A stretch of 64,000 bases of DNA, from assembly GCA_964565705.1 (NCBI GenBank), contig CAZMGD010000002.1:1-64000 (forward strand), in the 5' to 3' direction. Each line of letters opens with the position of its first letter. The stretch's first letter is position 1. Source of the stretch: CAZMGD01 sp964565705. GTDB lineage: Bacteria; Actinomycetota; Acidimicrobiia; Acidimicrobiales; Ilumatobacteraceae. This document shows, piece by piece, positions 56,835-64,000 of this stretch. A program made the translations under genes and the position numbers. The notes beneath the pieces are model-generated. The model was not told the origin of the DNA and ran no database searches. It was given only the letters and a program-made list of their open reading frames with translations.

Positions 56835-58322
56835 TCAGAACGAACGCGACTCGGCGACCTCGGTCTTGAGGACGCGCCGCAGCAGCTTGCCCGTCTCGCT
56901 GTAGGGCAGCTCGTCGCGGACCTCGACGACCTCGGGCACCTTCGTGCTGCGGAGGCGCTCGCGCACGAACGTGCGCAGCTCGTCCTCGTCGACGGACTCG
57001 TCCGCCGGCACGATGACCGCGGCCACCGCTTCGCCCCACTCGGTCGACGGGATGCCGAACACGGCGACGTCGGCGACGAGGGGATGGGTGCGCAGCACGT
57101 CCTCGATCTCGCCGGGGGAGATGTTCTCGCCCCCGCGCACGATCACGTCGTCGAGCCGGCCCTCGACGTAGAGGAAGCCGTCCTCGTCGAAGTGACCGCC
57201 GTCGTTGGTGTGGAACCAGCCCTCGTCCTGGTCGGAGTCGCGCCCGACGTACTCGCCCGACACCTGCTCGCCGCGCACCCAGATCTCGCCGCTGTCTCCG
57301 GGTGGCACCTCGTTGCCGTCCTCGTCGCGGATCGAGACCTCGACCGCGGGACTCGGCTTGCCGACCGAACCGAGGCGGCCGCGCACCGCCGGATCGTCGG
57401 AGGCGATCGCGGCGCGGTGGTCGTCGGGGGCGAGCACGGCGATGGTGGAGCTGGTCTCGGTGAGGCCGTAGGCGTTGACGAAGTCGACCGATGGCAGGTC
57501 GCCGAGCGCCCGCTCGATCACGTCGATCGGCATCCGTCCGCCGCCGTAGGACAGGTGGCGCAGCGTGGTCAGCCCGCCGCCGCGCTCGGCGATCACGTCG
57601 AGCACCCGGCCGAGCATCGTCGGCACGACCATCGCGTGCGTGACCCGGTGGGTGTCGACGGCGTCGACCCAACCGTCGGGCGTGAAGCTCTGCAGGTAGG
57701 CGATCCGCCGGCCGGTGAACAGCGAGCTGATGATCGCTGTGATCCCGGCGATGTGATACGGCGGCACGCTGACGAGGCCAGTCTCCTCCGGGTCGGCGCT
57801 GGCGAACTCGAGCGTCCCCATCACGTAGGACATGACGTGGCTGTGGTGCAGCACGGCGGCCTTCGGCTCGCCGGTCGTGCCGGAGGTGAACAGCAGCACC
57901 GCGGTCTCGTCCGGGTCGCCGATCGTCTCGGGTTCGGCCGCGGTGGGCGCGGCCAGCAACTCGGACGTGGGGATGAGGCGCAGCCCCTCGACGTCGCTGA
58001 TCCGGCTCACCATGTCGTCGTCGACGACGGCGACGGCCGGAGCTGCGCGGCCGGCGATCCGCTGCAGGTCGGCGTCGACGAGCCGGTAGTTCAGCGGGGT
58101 GAACGCGGCATCGCACAGGGCGGCGGCGAACAGGGTGATCGGTACCGCCCGCGAGTTCTGACCGAGGAACACGACCCGGTCGGCGTCGCTGCCGATCAGC
58201 GCGGCGGCGGCGACGGCGCGCTCGTGGAGCTCGCCTGCAGTCAGGTCGCCGCCGGCGTCGGACACGACGACCCGGTCGGGATCGGCCCCAGAGGCCATCT
58301 GGATCAGGATCGACAGATGCAC
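56835..58322 (-). CDS. Acyl-CoA synthetase (FadD-like)
   Basis: A 495-residue ANL ligase: LLFTSGTTGEPKAAV (ATP loop), NAYGLTETSSTIA, GWFHTNDGGHFDEDGFLYVEG (split across the hinge), VIVRGGENISPGEIEDVL, and the catalytic Lys in LPYSETGKLLRR. The GTG follows a TACCGT -10 box (58336-58331) by 8 nt. It lies in a run of leftward and rightward CoA genes from 56.8 to 61 kb, suggesting a fatty- or alicyclic-acid catabolic region. Substrate unknown. Confidence 0.92.
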   Translation of the reverse strand: MHLSILIQMASGADPDRVVVSDAGGDLTAGELHERAVAAAALIGSDADRVVFLGQNSRAVPITLFAAALCDAAFTPLNYRLVDADLQRIAGRAAPAVAVVDDDMVSRISDVEGLRLIPTSELLAAPTAAEPETIGDPDETAVLLFTSGTTGEPKAAVLHHSHVMSYVMGTLEFASADPEETGLVSVPPYHIAGITAIISSLFTGRRIAYLQSFTPDGWVDAVDTHRVTHAMVVPTMLGRVLDVIAERGGGLTTLRHLSYGGGRMPIDVIERALGDLPSVDFVNAYGLTETSSTIAVLAPDDHRAAIASDDPAVRGRLGSVGKPSPAVEVSIRDEDGNEVPPGDSGEIWVRGEQVSGEYVGRDSDQDEGWFHTNDGGHFDEDGFLYVEGRLDDVIVRGGENISPGEIEDVLRTHPLVADVAVFGIPSTEWGEAVAAVIVPADESVDEDELRTFVRERLRSTKVPEVVEVRDELPYSETGKLLRRVLKTEVAESRSF

Positions 58323-58378
58323 GGCCGAGAACGGTAACAACCAGACCCCGGATCGCTCGATTCTGCCCTCCAGCCGCG

Positions 58379-58500
58379 TTCTTGCGGTCGGATCGGGCCC
58401 GTTTCGGGCGCGATGTCGCGGCAGGTTGGGGTGGGGGTCGGCTTCTTGCGGTCGGATCGGGCCCGTTTCGGGCGCGATCCGACCGCAGGTTCGGTGGGTA
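58379..58500 (+). repeat. Tandem pair of 58-nt palindromic repeats (copies 2 and 3)
   Basis: Two units with a 64-nt period. The second (58443-58500) has 19-bp arms with one mismatch around a TTT loop and differs from the copy at 10101-10158 (minus strand) at two of 58 positions. The first (58379-58438) keeps the left arm and loop but its right arm and flank have diverged. Both lie between the acyl-CoA ligase and crotonase genes. The rest of this 182-nt gap holds only the ligase -10 box. Confidence 0.88.
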
Positions 58501-58504
58501 GGGA

Positions 58505-59494
58505 TCAGGTGATGCGGTCGACGAGGCCCCACCGCAGCGCGGTCGAGGCGTCGATCGTGTCGCCGGTCAGCGCCAGCCACGCCGTCCGATGGCGCCCGAT
58601 CCGCCGGGGCAGGCTCACCGTACCGCCGGCACCGGGCACGAGGCCGAGGCCGATCTCCGGCAAGCCGAGCCGAGCCGCGGGGTCGGCGACCACGGTGCCG
58701 GCGAACGCCGGCAGCTCGATCCCGGCACCCAGGCACGAGCCGTGGAGGTGCACCTCGATCCGGTCGCGCAGCTGGTGGATCAGCTGGCCGGCGCTGCGCG
58801 TCACCCGGATGACGTGGGCACGGGCCGGATCGGGGAACGAGCCGAACTCGGCGAGGTCGCCGCCGCTGCAGAACGACGGCCCGTTGCCGCGCAGCACCAC
58901 GCGCCGGTCGGGCTGGGCGAGCGCCGCCGTCAGCGCGTGGACCAACCCCTCGCTGAGACCGACGTTCACGGCGTTGTGGCGTGCCGGCCGGTTCAGCACG
59001 ACGTGGATCGTCGGACCGTCGTCGTGCACCAGCACCGGCGGTGCGCCGTCGGGTGGCAAGGTCGGCGCGCCGCGCCGCGCGCACCAGGCGGCGAACTCGG
59101 CGCCCGCCTCCAACGTCGAGTACGTAGTCGACTCGGCGATCAACCCTGCGCCGACCGATCGCTGGTCGCTGTGGCGCAGCACGAGGGCGAGCGCGCTCGA
59201 AGCGACGGGGTGGGCGCGGATCAGCTCGACCAATCGCCGCGCCTCGGACTCGTCGGGCACGACGACGTCCACGAGTGCCGCCGCAGGGTTCGTGTCGTTG
59301 CCGATTCCGATCAGGACGGCCGGGACCGTGCCGAGCTCGGTGTCTGCCGCGAGAGAGTCGGGCACATCGGAGAGCTCGGCGCCCAGGGGCACGACGATCG
59401 AGGGGCAGTCGCGGGCCGCCCCGCAGAACGTGCTGAGGAGACGCAGTCGGGCCAGCTCGACGAGGCCGGCAGGGTCGAGGACGGGAGCGTCCAC
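58505..59494 (-). CDS. Enoyl-CoA hydratase/isomerase (crotonase) with an N-terminal extension
   Basis: A 329-residue protein. The crotonase core occupies about residues 145-329: HVVLNRPARHNAVN, the oxyanion region FCSGGDLAEFG, GSCLGAGIELPAF and the conserved LPEIGLGLVPGAGGT with its catalytic Glu. Residues 1-140 are an extra region (DVVVPDESEARRLVELIRAHP, SALALVLRHSD) that looks like a degenerate second crotonase-like half. A TAGAGT -10 box (59508-59503) lies 8 nt before the GTG and overlaps the promoter of the divergent CoA-transferase gene. Confidence 0.88.
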   Translation of the reverse strand: MDAPVLDPAGLVELARLRLLSTFCGAARDCPSIVVPLGAELSDVPDSLAADTELGTVPAVLIGIGNDTNPAAALVDVVVPDESEARRLVELIRAHPVASSALALVLRHSDQRSVGAGLIAESTTYSTLEAGAEFAAWCARRGAPTLPPDGAPPVLVHDDGPTIHVVLNRPARHNAVNVGLSEGLVHALTAALAQPDRRVVLRGNGPSFCSGGDLAEFGSFPDPARAHVIRVTRSAGQLIHQLRDRIEVHLHGSCLGAGIELPAFAGTVVADPAARLGLPEIGLGLVPGAGGTVSLPRRIGRHRTAWLALTGDTIDASTALRWGLVDRIT

Positions 59495-59502
59495 GACGGT
59501 CG

Positions 59503-59512
59503 ACTCTACGAT
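59503..59512. promoter_or_regulatory. Overlapping divergent -10 boxes
   Basis: Minus-strand TAGAGT (59508-59503), 8 nt before the crotonase GTG, and plus-strand TACGAT (59507-59512), 6 nt before the CoA-transferase ATG, overlap by two bases. The two start codons are only 24 nt apart, so RNA polymerase could open only one promoter at a time. Confidence 0.78.
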
Positions 59513-59518
59513 GACCGG

Positions 59519-60778
59519 ATGCCGCAACCGCGCTCGACGCTCGAGCGCACGGTCGCTCACGCGCTCGGGGGTGATCCCGGCGTTGCCGCGACCCGTTGGG
59601 CGGCGAGCGGGGCGTTGGCCCTGACCGGTCCTGCCGACGGCGAGCCCTCGATGGCGCCAGCGCGCCTTGCACTGGTCATGGACGCGACCGCCACGTCGAT
59701 CGCCGACACCACCGACGGTGCGGTGGTCGTCGACGGTCCCGCCCTGCTCGGCGAGCGGGCTGCGCACACCGGCTGGCAGCGGCAGGGCTCGACGAGTTGC
59801 GGTGGCCAGGCCCGGTTGCTGAGGGCCGGCGACGGGTGGATCGCCGCGTCGTTGGCCCGCGCTGACGATCTCGACGCCGTCGACGCCTGGCTGGAGTCGG
59901 CCGTCGGCCTCGGCGACGACCCGGCGGCGCTCGACTGGGGACCGCTGGCCGCTGCTGTGGCCGGTCGCTCCCGCGCTGATCTCATCGCCCGGGCCCACCT
60001 CCTGGGCCTGCCGGTCGCGTCGGTGGGGGAGGCGCGTCCGCCAGGGGTGGTGGTCCGCGTGGAAGACCGGCATCGGTGGTCGGCGCGGCCGCTCGGTGAG
60101 CTGACCGTCGTGGACCTGTCGTCGCTGTGGGCCGGGCCGCTGTGCGCGAACCTGCTCGGCCTCGCCGGGGCACGGGTCGTCAAGGTCGAGTCGACACGCC
60201 GGCCGGACGGCGCGCGATTCGGTCCGTCCGGGTTCTTCGACCTCCTCCACGGCGGGCACGAGAGCGTGGCCGTCGATCTGACGAGCGACTCCGGCCGGAC
60301 GTGGCTGCGGCGTCTCGTCGGCGCGGCGGACGTCGTGATCGAGGCCAGCAGGCCGAGGGCGCTCGACGCGATGGGCGCCTCGTTCGGCCGGTGCAGAACG
60401 GCCGGGTGGTCCGGTGTGTGGGTCAGGATCACAGCGCACACCGACACCGGACGGGTCGGGTTCGGCGACGACGCAGCCGCGTCCGGGGGGCTCCTCGTCG
60501 AGGGCTCCGACGGGCCGATGTTCTGCGCCGACGCCGTCGCCGATCCGCTGACCGGGGCGACGGCTGCGGCGATCGCCCTGGATGCGGTCCGGGCGGGGCG
60601 CGGTGGGCGGTACTCGCTGGCGCTCGCCCGCACGGCCGCACTGGTCGCCGAGGGGATCGCGCGGCACGCACCGGTCGATGCCCTGAACGTCGAGGTGGCC
60701 TCGCCGAGGTCACGTCTGGTCGTCCAGCCTGCTCGACCGCTCGGTGCCGACACCGACGCCGTGCTCGGGGCGCTGTGA
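59519..60778 (+). CDS. CaiB/BaiF family III CoA-transferase-like protein
   Basis: A 419-residue protein. The region LTVVDLSSLWAGPLCANLLGLAGARVVKVE is the classical family III N-terminal Rossmann signature (DLSxxxAGPxxxxxLADxGAxVIKVE) but begins at about residue 195, so a long N-terminal region with GQARLLRAGDGWIAASL (a typical late-domain segment) precedes it. The order of family III sub-regions therefore looks rearranged. GFFDLLHGGHESVAVDL and ADVVIEASRPRALDAMG, with the usual catalytic Asp unclear, follow. It probably moves CoA between acids, or is a racemase. The amidohydrolase is coupled downstream (GTGA). Confidence 0.82.
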   Translation: MPQPRSTLERTVAHALGGDPGVAATRWAASGALALTGPADGEPSMAPARLALVMDATATSIADTTDGAVVVDGPALLGERAAHTGWQRQGSTSCGGQARLLRAGDGWIAASLARADDLDAVDAWLESAVGLGDDPAALDWGPLAAAVAGRSRADLIARAHLLGLPVASVGEARPPGVVVRVEDRHRWSARPLGELTVVDLSSLWAGPLCANLLGLAGARVVKVESTRRPDGARFGPSGFFDLLHGGHESVAVDLTSDSGRTWLRRLVGAADVVIEASRPRALDAMGASFGRCRTAGWSGVWVRITAHTDTGRVGFGDDAAASGGLLVEGSDGPMFCADAVADPLTGATAAAIALDAVRAGRGGRYSLALARTAALVAEGIARHAPVDALNVEVASPRSRLVVQPARPLGADTDAVLGAL

Positions 60779-62181
60779 CGAGCCTCCTCATCCGCGGCGC
60801 AGAGGTCGAGGGTGGCTGCCGCGACGTCACGATCGACGGTGGGGTGATCACTGATGTGTCGCTGGCGGGCCTGGCGCGGCCGGCCGCAGACACCATCGAG
60901 ATCGACGCGGGCGGTGGGGCGTTGCTGCCCGGTCTCCACGACCACCACCTGCACCTGTTGGCGATGGCCGCAGCGGACGCCTCGGTCGTCGTCGGGCCAC
61001 CCCTGGTCGGCGACGCGGCGGCGATGGCAATGGTGCTCCGTGCCGAGCACGATCGGCTGCCCGACGGGGCCTGGATCCGGGCGGTCGGTTATCACGACTC
61101 GGTTGCCGGACCGATCGACCGATGGTGGATCGACGCGCTCGGGATCCCCCGGCCGATCCGCGTGCAGCACCGGTCCGGAGCGCTCTGGATCTTGAGCTCT
61201 GCTGCGCTGGCCGAGCTGCCCGCCCATGGTGCCCCTTTGGAGCGCGACGTCGGCGGACGGCCGACCGGTCGCCTCTATCGCCACGACGACTGGCTGCGCG
61301 GCCTCGTGCCCCGACAGGCGCTCGACCTCGCCGCCGTCGGTCGCCGGCTGCTCGGCTACGGGATCACGGGTGTCACCGACCTGACCCCGGCGTCCGCGGT
61401 CGCCGACCTCGACGCCCTGGCCGGCGCGGACCTCGCGGTCCGCGTGACGGTCACGGGTTCATCGGCCCTCCCCGCGACAGCTCGACCGGAGCTGCCGCGA
61501 GGTCCGGTCAAGGTCGTCATCGATGACCACGATCTGCCGCCGCTCGACTGGATCGTCGGGCAGTTCCGGTCCGCACGCCACGTCGGCCGCCCAGTGGCCG
61601 TGCATTGCGTCACCCGCGTCGCGCTCGTGCTCGCCCTCGCCGCCTGGCGTGAGGTCGGCGCCGTCGAAGGCGACCGGATCGAGCACGGCGCCGTCGTCCC
61701 GCTGGAGCTGTTCGGCGAGCTCCGCGACCTGGGTCTGGTCGTCGTCACCCAGCCCAACTTCGTTCACGAGCGTGGCGACGAGTACCTGGCCGACGTCGAC
61801 GCGGACGATCGTCCGCACCTCTGGCGCTGCGGCTCGCTGATCGAAGCCGGCATCGAAGTGGCGTTCGGTAGCGATGCCCCCTACGGTGACCCGGACCCGT
61901 GGGCATGCATCGCGGCTGCTGCCGAGCGACGAACGCGCAGCGGTGCCGTCCTCGGTGCCGCCGAGCGCATTCCGTCGCTGGATGCGCTGTCACTGATGCT
62001 CGGCTCACCGGTCGCCCCTGCGCGCTCGAGGAGGGTCCGATCCGGAGCGATCGCCGACCTCTGCCTGCTCGATCGACCGCTCACCGATCAGCTCGCGGCA
62101 CCGACGGCGTCGGCGGTGCGGACCACCATCGTCGGCGGCCGCGTGCACGATGCGGTGGCGCTGCGGCGAGCACTCAGCTGA
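60775..62181 (+). CDS. Amidohydrolase family 3 (YtcJ-like) protein
   Basis: A 468-residue metal-dependent hydrolase. LLPGLHDHHLHLLAMA carries the HxH metal ligands, PVAVHCVTRVA and GDRIEHGAVV supply two further His ligands, and EVAFGSDAPYGDPDPW supplies the catalytic Asp. The family acts on amides, formamides or cyclic imides. The GTG overlaps the stop of the CoA-transferase, so both belong to one operon, which hints at deamidation or ring opening of an acid that is then activated to a CoA thioester (inference). It overlaps the convergent hydrolase by 8 nt. Confidence 0.88.
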   Translation: MTSLLIRGAEVEGGCRDVTIDGGVITDVSLAGLARPAADTIEIDAGGGALLPGLHDHHLHLLAMAAADASVVVGPPLVGDAAAMAMVLRAEHDRLPDGAWIRAVGYHDSVAGPIDRWWIDALGIPRPIRVQHRSGALWILSSAALAELPAHGAPLERDVGGRPTGRLYRHDDWLRGLVPRQALDLAAVGRRLLGYGITGVTDLTPASAVADLDALAGADLAVRVTVTGSSALPATARPELPRGPVKVVIDDHDLPPLDWIVGQFRSARHVGRPVAVHCVTRVALVLALAAWREVGAVEGDRIEHGAVVPLELFGELRDLGLVVVTQPNFVHERGDEYLADVDADDRPHLWRCGSLIEAGIEVAFGSDAPYGDPDPWACIAAAAERRTRSGAVLGAAERIPSLDALSLMLGSPVAPARSRRVRSGAIADLCLLDRPLTDQLAAPTASAVRTTIVGGRVHDAVALRRALS

Positions 62182-63433
62182 CGAGCGCGTCGAGCACGCC
62201 GCCGGTCAACTCGGCCACCCCGTACGACGTGCCGTCCGGGCGGTCACCGAGTCGCACGGCGACGATGTCCTGGTCGGGGATCACGGCGAGCAACTGGCTG
62301 AACAGCCCGATCGCCCAGAGGATGCTCTCCGGCCGGCCGGGGACCATCTGGCCATCGGCGATGCTGCCGTCGCCGGGACCAGACGTGGCGACGTCCGCCG
62401 ATCCGATGGGACCCTGATGGTTGAGCCACCACAGCCAGCCGTACGCCGCGTTGAGCTCGGTCGACGGCGCCGCGGTCGCATCGATGACGTACTGCGCCGA
62501 GACGATCTGTGTGCCGTTCCAGAGACCGTGTTGCTCGATCAGCCACCCGAAGCGGGCGATGTCCGAGCAGGTGGTTTGCAGGCCGGCCCAGGTCATCGCA
62601 TTGCCAGCATCGTCGGTGGTCATCTGCGAGCGCGTCATGCCGATCGGTTGGAAGAGCACCCGGTCGGCGAACGTCACCGGCGACTCGCCCGTCGCCACTT
62701 CGAGGACCCGGGACAGCACCTGGATCGCCGAGTTGTTGTACGCCCACACCGTGCCCGGTGGAGCGTCCTGTCCCAGGGCGACGGCAAACGCCGTCTTGTC
62801 CTCGGCGCTCGCGGCCATCTGCACGTAGTCCGTGTTCGAGTCCCAGTGGCGACCGGAGTCGTTGCTCAGCAGGTTGCGAACCGTGACCGCCTCGCTCGGC
62901 GTGCCGATCCACTCGGGCACGTACTTCGACACGCGATCGTCGACGGACAGCAGGCCCTGATCGGCGGCGATGCCGACCAGCACGCTCGTCACCGACTTGG
63001 TGATCGACCACACGTGACGGGGTTCATCGACCGGCACCGCGCCGTAGGTGCGCTCGTCGACCAGCCGACCGTCGCGCACGATCGCGGTGCACGTCGCTCC
63101 CGCCCGTTCGGCGTCGACCGCGAACCGTTCGAGCGCCGCCGGATCGAACCCGGCTGCAGCGGCATCGACCGTCCCCCACGATGCGCTCGGCGCGTTGAGG
63201 ACCACCTTCGTCGCCGGTGTCGTCGGTGCCACGGTGGAGGGGGCGCTCGCGGCAGTCTCCGTCCGCGGTGCCGTGCCGGGCGCCGTCGTGGCGGGGATCC
63301 GCGTGCTGGGGGCCGGCGTGGTGGCCGCCGGCCTCATCGCAGTCTCGGATCCGTGGCTGCAAGCCGTCGCCAGCAACAGGCCAGCCATCACCATGCCCCC
63401 GAGCCGTCTCCGCACCTGGACAGCCTGGCGCAC
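62174..63433 (-). CDS. Lipoprotein beta-lactamase-fold serine hydrolase
   Basis: A 419-residue exported lipoprotein. A basic n-region (RRRLGG), hydrophobic MVMAGLLLATAC with lipobox LATAC, and a Thr/Pro/Ala-rich linker precede a class C fold: SITKSVTSVLVG is the SxxK nucleophile, YNNSAIQVLS the YxN motif, SGPGDGSI the KTG-equivalent region. Probably an esterase or peptidase on the cell surface. The GTG at 63433 has GGAG 5 nt upstream; a GTG at 63415 would also keep the lipobox. It overlaps the convergent amidohydrolase by 8 nt. Confidence 0.87.
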   Translation of the reverse strand: MRQAVQVRRRLGGMVMAGLLLATACSHGSETAMRPAATTPAPSTRIPATTAPGTAPRTETAASAPSTVAPTTPATKVVLNAPSASWGTVDAAAAGFDPAALERFAVDAERAGATCTAIVRDGRLVDERTYGAVPVDEPRHVWSITKSVTSVLVGIAADQGLLSVDDRVSKYVPEWIGTPSEAVTVRNLLSNDSGRHWDSNTDYVQMAASAEDKTAFAVALGQDAPPGTVWAYNNSAIQVLSRVLEVATGESPVTFADRVLFQPIGMTRSQMTTDDAGNAMTWAGLQTTCSDIARFGWLIEQHGLWNGTQIVSAQYVIDATAAPSTELNAAYGWLWWLNHQGPIGSADVATSGPGDGSIADGQMVPGRPESILWAIGLFSQLLAVIPDQDIVAVRLGDRPDGTSYGVAELTGGVLDALVS

Positions 63434-63476
63434 CCGGACTCCGGATCGTGGCGACCGATGGGGGAGACTCGCCGGC

Positions 63477-64000
63477 ATGGACCTTCGCGAAGCGCTGTAC
63501 ACGACCCGGGCGATGCGCCGGGTGGAGGATCGTCCCATCCCGCAGGAGGTGCAGGCCCGCATCCTCGACGCTGCGATCCGGGCGCCGAGCGGCGGGAACA
63601 ACCAGAACTGGCGCTTCCTCCTGATCGACGATCAGCGCGTGATGGCTCAGATCGCCCCGATCTATCGCGAGTGCATGGACTTCCTCTGGAGCAACTACTA
63701 CCGGCCCCGGGTCGAGGCGGCTGCGGCCGCACCCGAGGCAGAGGAGAGCAAGCAGTTTGTGCGGATGCAACGATCCGCGCAGTATCTCGCCGACCACTTC
63801 GAGACCTATCCGCTGCTGCTGTTCGGCTTCGCTCAGCACGATCCGAGCGGCGGCTCGATCTACCCGTCGATCTGGAACGCGATGCTCGCCGCTCGGGGCG
63901 AAGGCGTCGGCAGCGCGCTGACGTCCGCGCTCGTGTTCCGCAAGGACGACGTGCTGCCGATCCTCGGCGTGCCGGAGGACGAGGGATGGCACATGGCGTG
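63477..64000 (+). CDS. Nitroreductase family protein (cut by window edge)
   Basis: The first 174 codons of an FMN-dependent nitroreductase-fold enzyme. LYTTRAMRRVEDRPIPQEVQARIL is the N-terminal signature (TRRSxRxFxxxPI) and IRAPSGGNNQNWRFLLI is the FMN phosphate-binding loop; SIWNAMLAARGEGVGSALTS is the second half of the fold. It reduces nitro, quinone or similar groups using NAD(P)H. GGGGGAG lies 10 nt before the ATG. It is divergent from the lipoprotein hydrolase, with 43 nt between starts. The C-terminus lies beyond the window. Confidence 0.9.
   Translation, partial: MDLREALYTTRAMRRVEDRPIPQEVQARILDAAIRAPSGGNNQNWRFLLIDDQRVMAQIAPIYRECMDFLWSNYYRPRVEAAAAAPEAEESKQFVRMQRSAQYLADHFETYPLLLFGFAQHDPSGGSIYPSIWNAMLAARGEGVGSALTSALVFRKDDVLPILGVPEDEGWHMA

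Overview
This is a high-GC (roughly 70 percent) bacterial chromosome segment from an actinobacterium. The combination of mycothiol synthesis (mshA), a SigR/RsrA-type thiol switch, F420-type oxidoreductases (an LLM-class and a PPOX-class enzyme), DrrAB-type exporters, a Tad pilus locus and many fatty-acyl-CoA genes fits class Acidimicrobiia (Ilumatobacter-like) better than Streptomyces or Mycobacterium. That placement is inference; no rRNA is present. At least 20 genes have a TANNNT -10 box 6 to 9 nt before the start codon, so leaderless transcription seems to be the normal mode here.

Layout. 1-4.4 kb: clpC start, a polyprenyl diphosphate synthase, a coupled epimerase/acyltransferase-like/hydrolase operon and a phosphatase-fold protein without its catalytic Cys. 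4.7-10.6 kb: a secreted two-domain peptidoglycan hydrolase, tilS with its usual metalloprotease partner and a tiny membrane protein, sigR-rsrA and a MarR regulator. 10.6-16 kb: an amidohydrolase fused to an NTF2-like domain, a divergent GntR regulator, an acyl-CoA ligase and an SDR, with C-terminal stubs of a CoA-transferase and an aldehyde dehydrogenase between them. 16-21.5 kb: an ABC permease with an ATPase fused to a cyclic-nucleotide-binding domain, a DJ-1/PfpI protein and a lipoprotein binding protein. 21.5-23.2 kb: a decayed patch (nonsense-interrupted SIP-like gene, frameshifted TetR gene, 5'-truncated PIN toxin) abutting the 3' end of tRNA-Thr(CGT). 23.2-36 kb: holB, tmk, topA, rsgA, a DrrAB-like exporter, mshA, a YbjN gene, proC, a candidate small RNA and an acyl-CoA dehydrogenase.

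36-39.9 kb: a compact Tad pilus operon (tadZ-like, tadA, tadB, tadC, Flp-type pilin, TadE-like) behind a good -35/-10 promoter. 39.9-48.4 kb: fructosamine-kinase-like and STAS proteins, a dehydrogenase remnant, OsmC, a phosphotransferase coupled to a conserved unknown protein, F420-type enzymes, and a DrrAB exporter divergent from its TetR regulator with two tandem operators. 48.4-56.8 kb: a Pol I-like polymerase, EamA and MFS transporters, an FMN reductase with a textbook SoxR promoter next to soxR, cobA, an ATP-dependent DNA ligase and a serine hydrolase. 56.8-64 kb: acyl-CoA ligase, crotonase, family III CoA-transferase, amidohydrolase, lipoprotein serine hydrolase and a partial nitroreductase.

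Most genes form short operons with 4-nt stop/start overlaps. Long perfect palindromes recur between genes. One is a 58-nt unit present 48 kb apart in opposite orientation with two differences, and another pair keeps its outer arms while its inner arms changed in a compensatory way. I found no CRISPR array, intact insertion sequence, rRNA or prophage.
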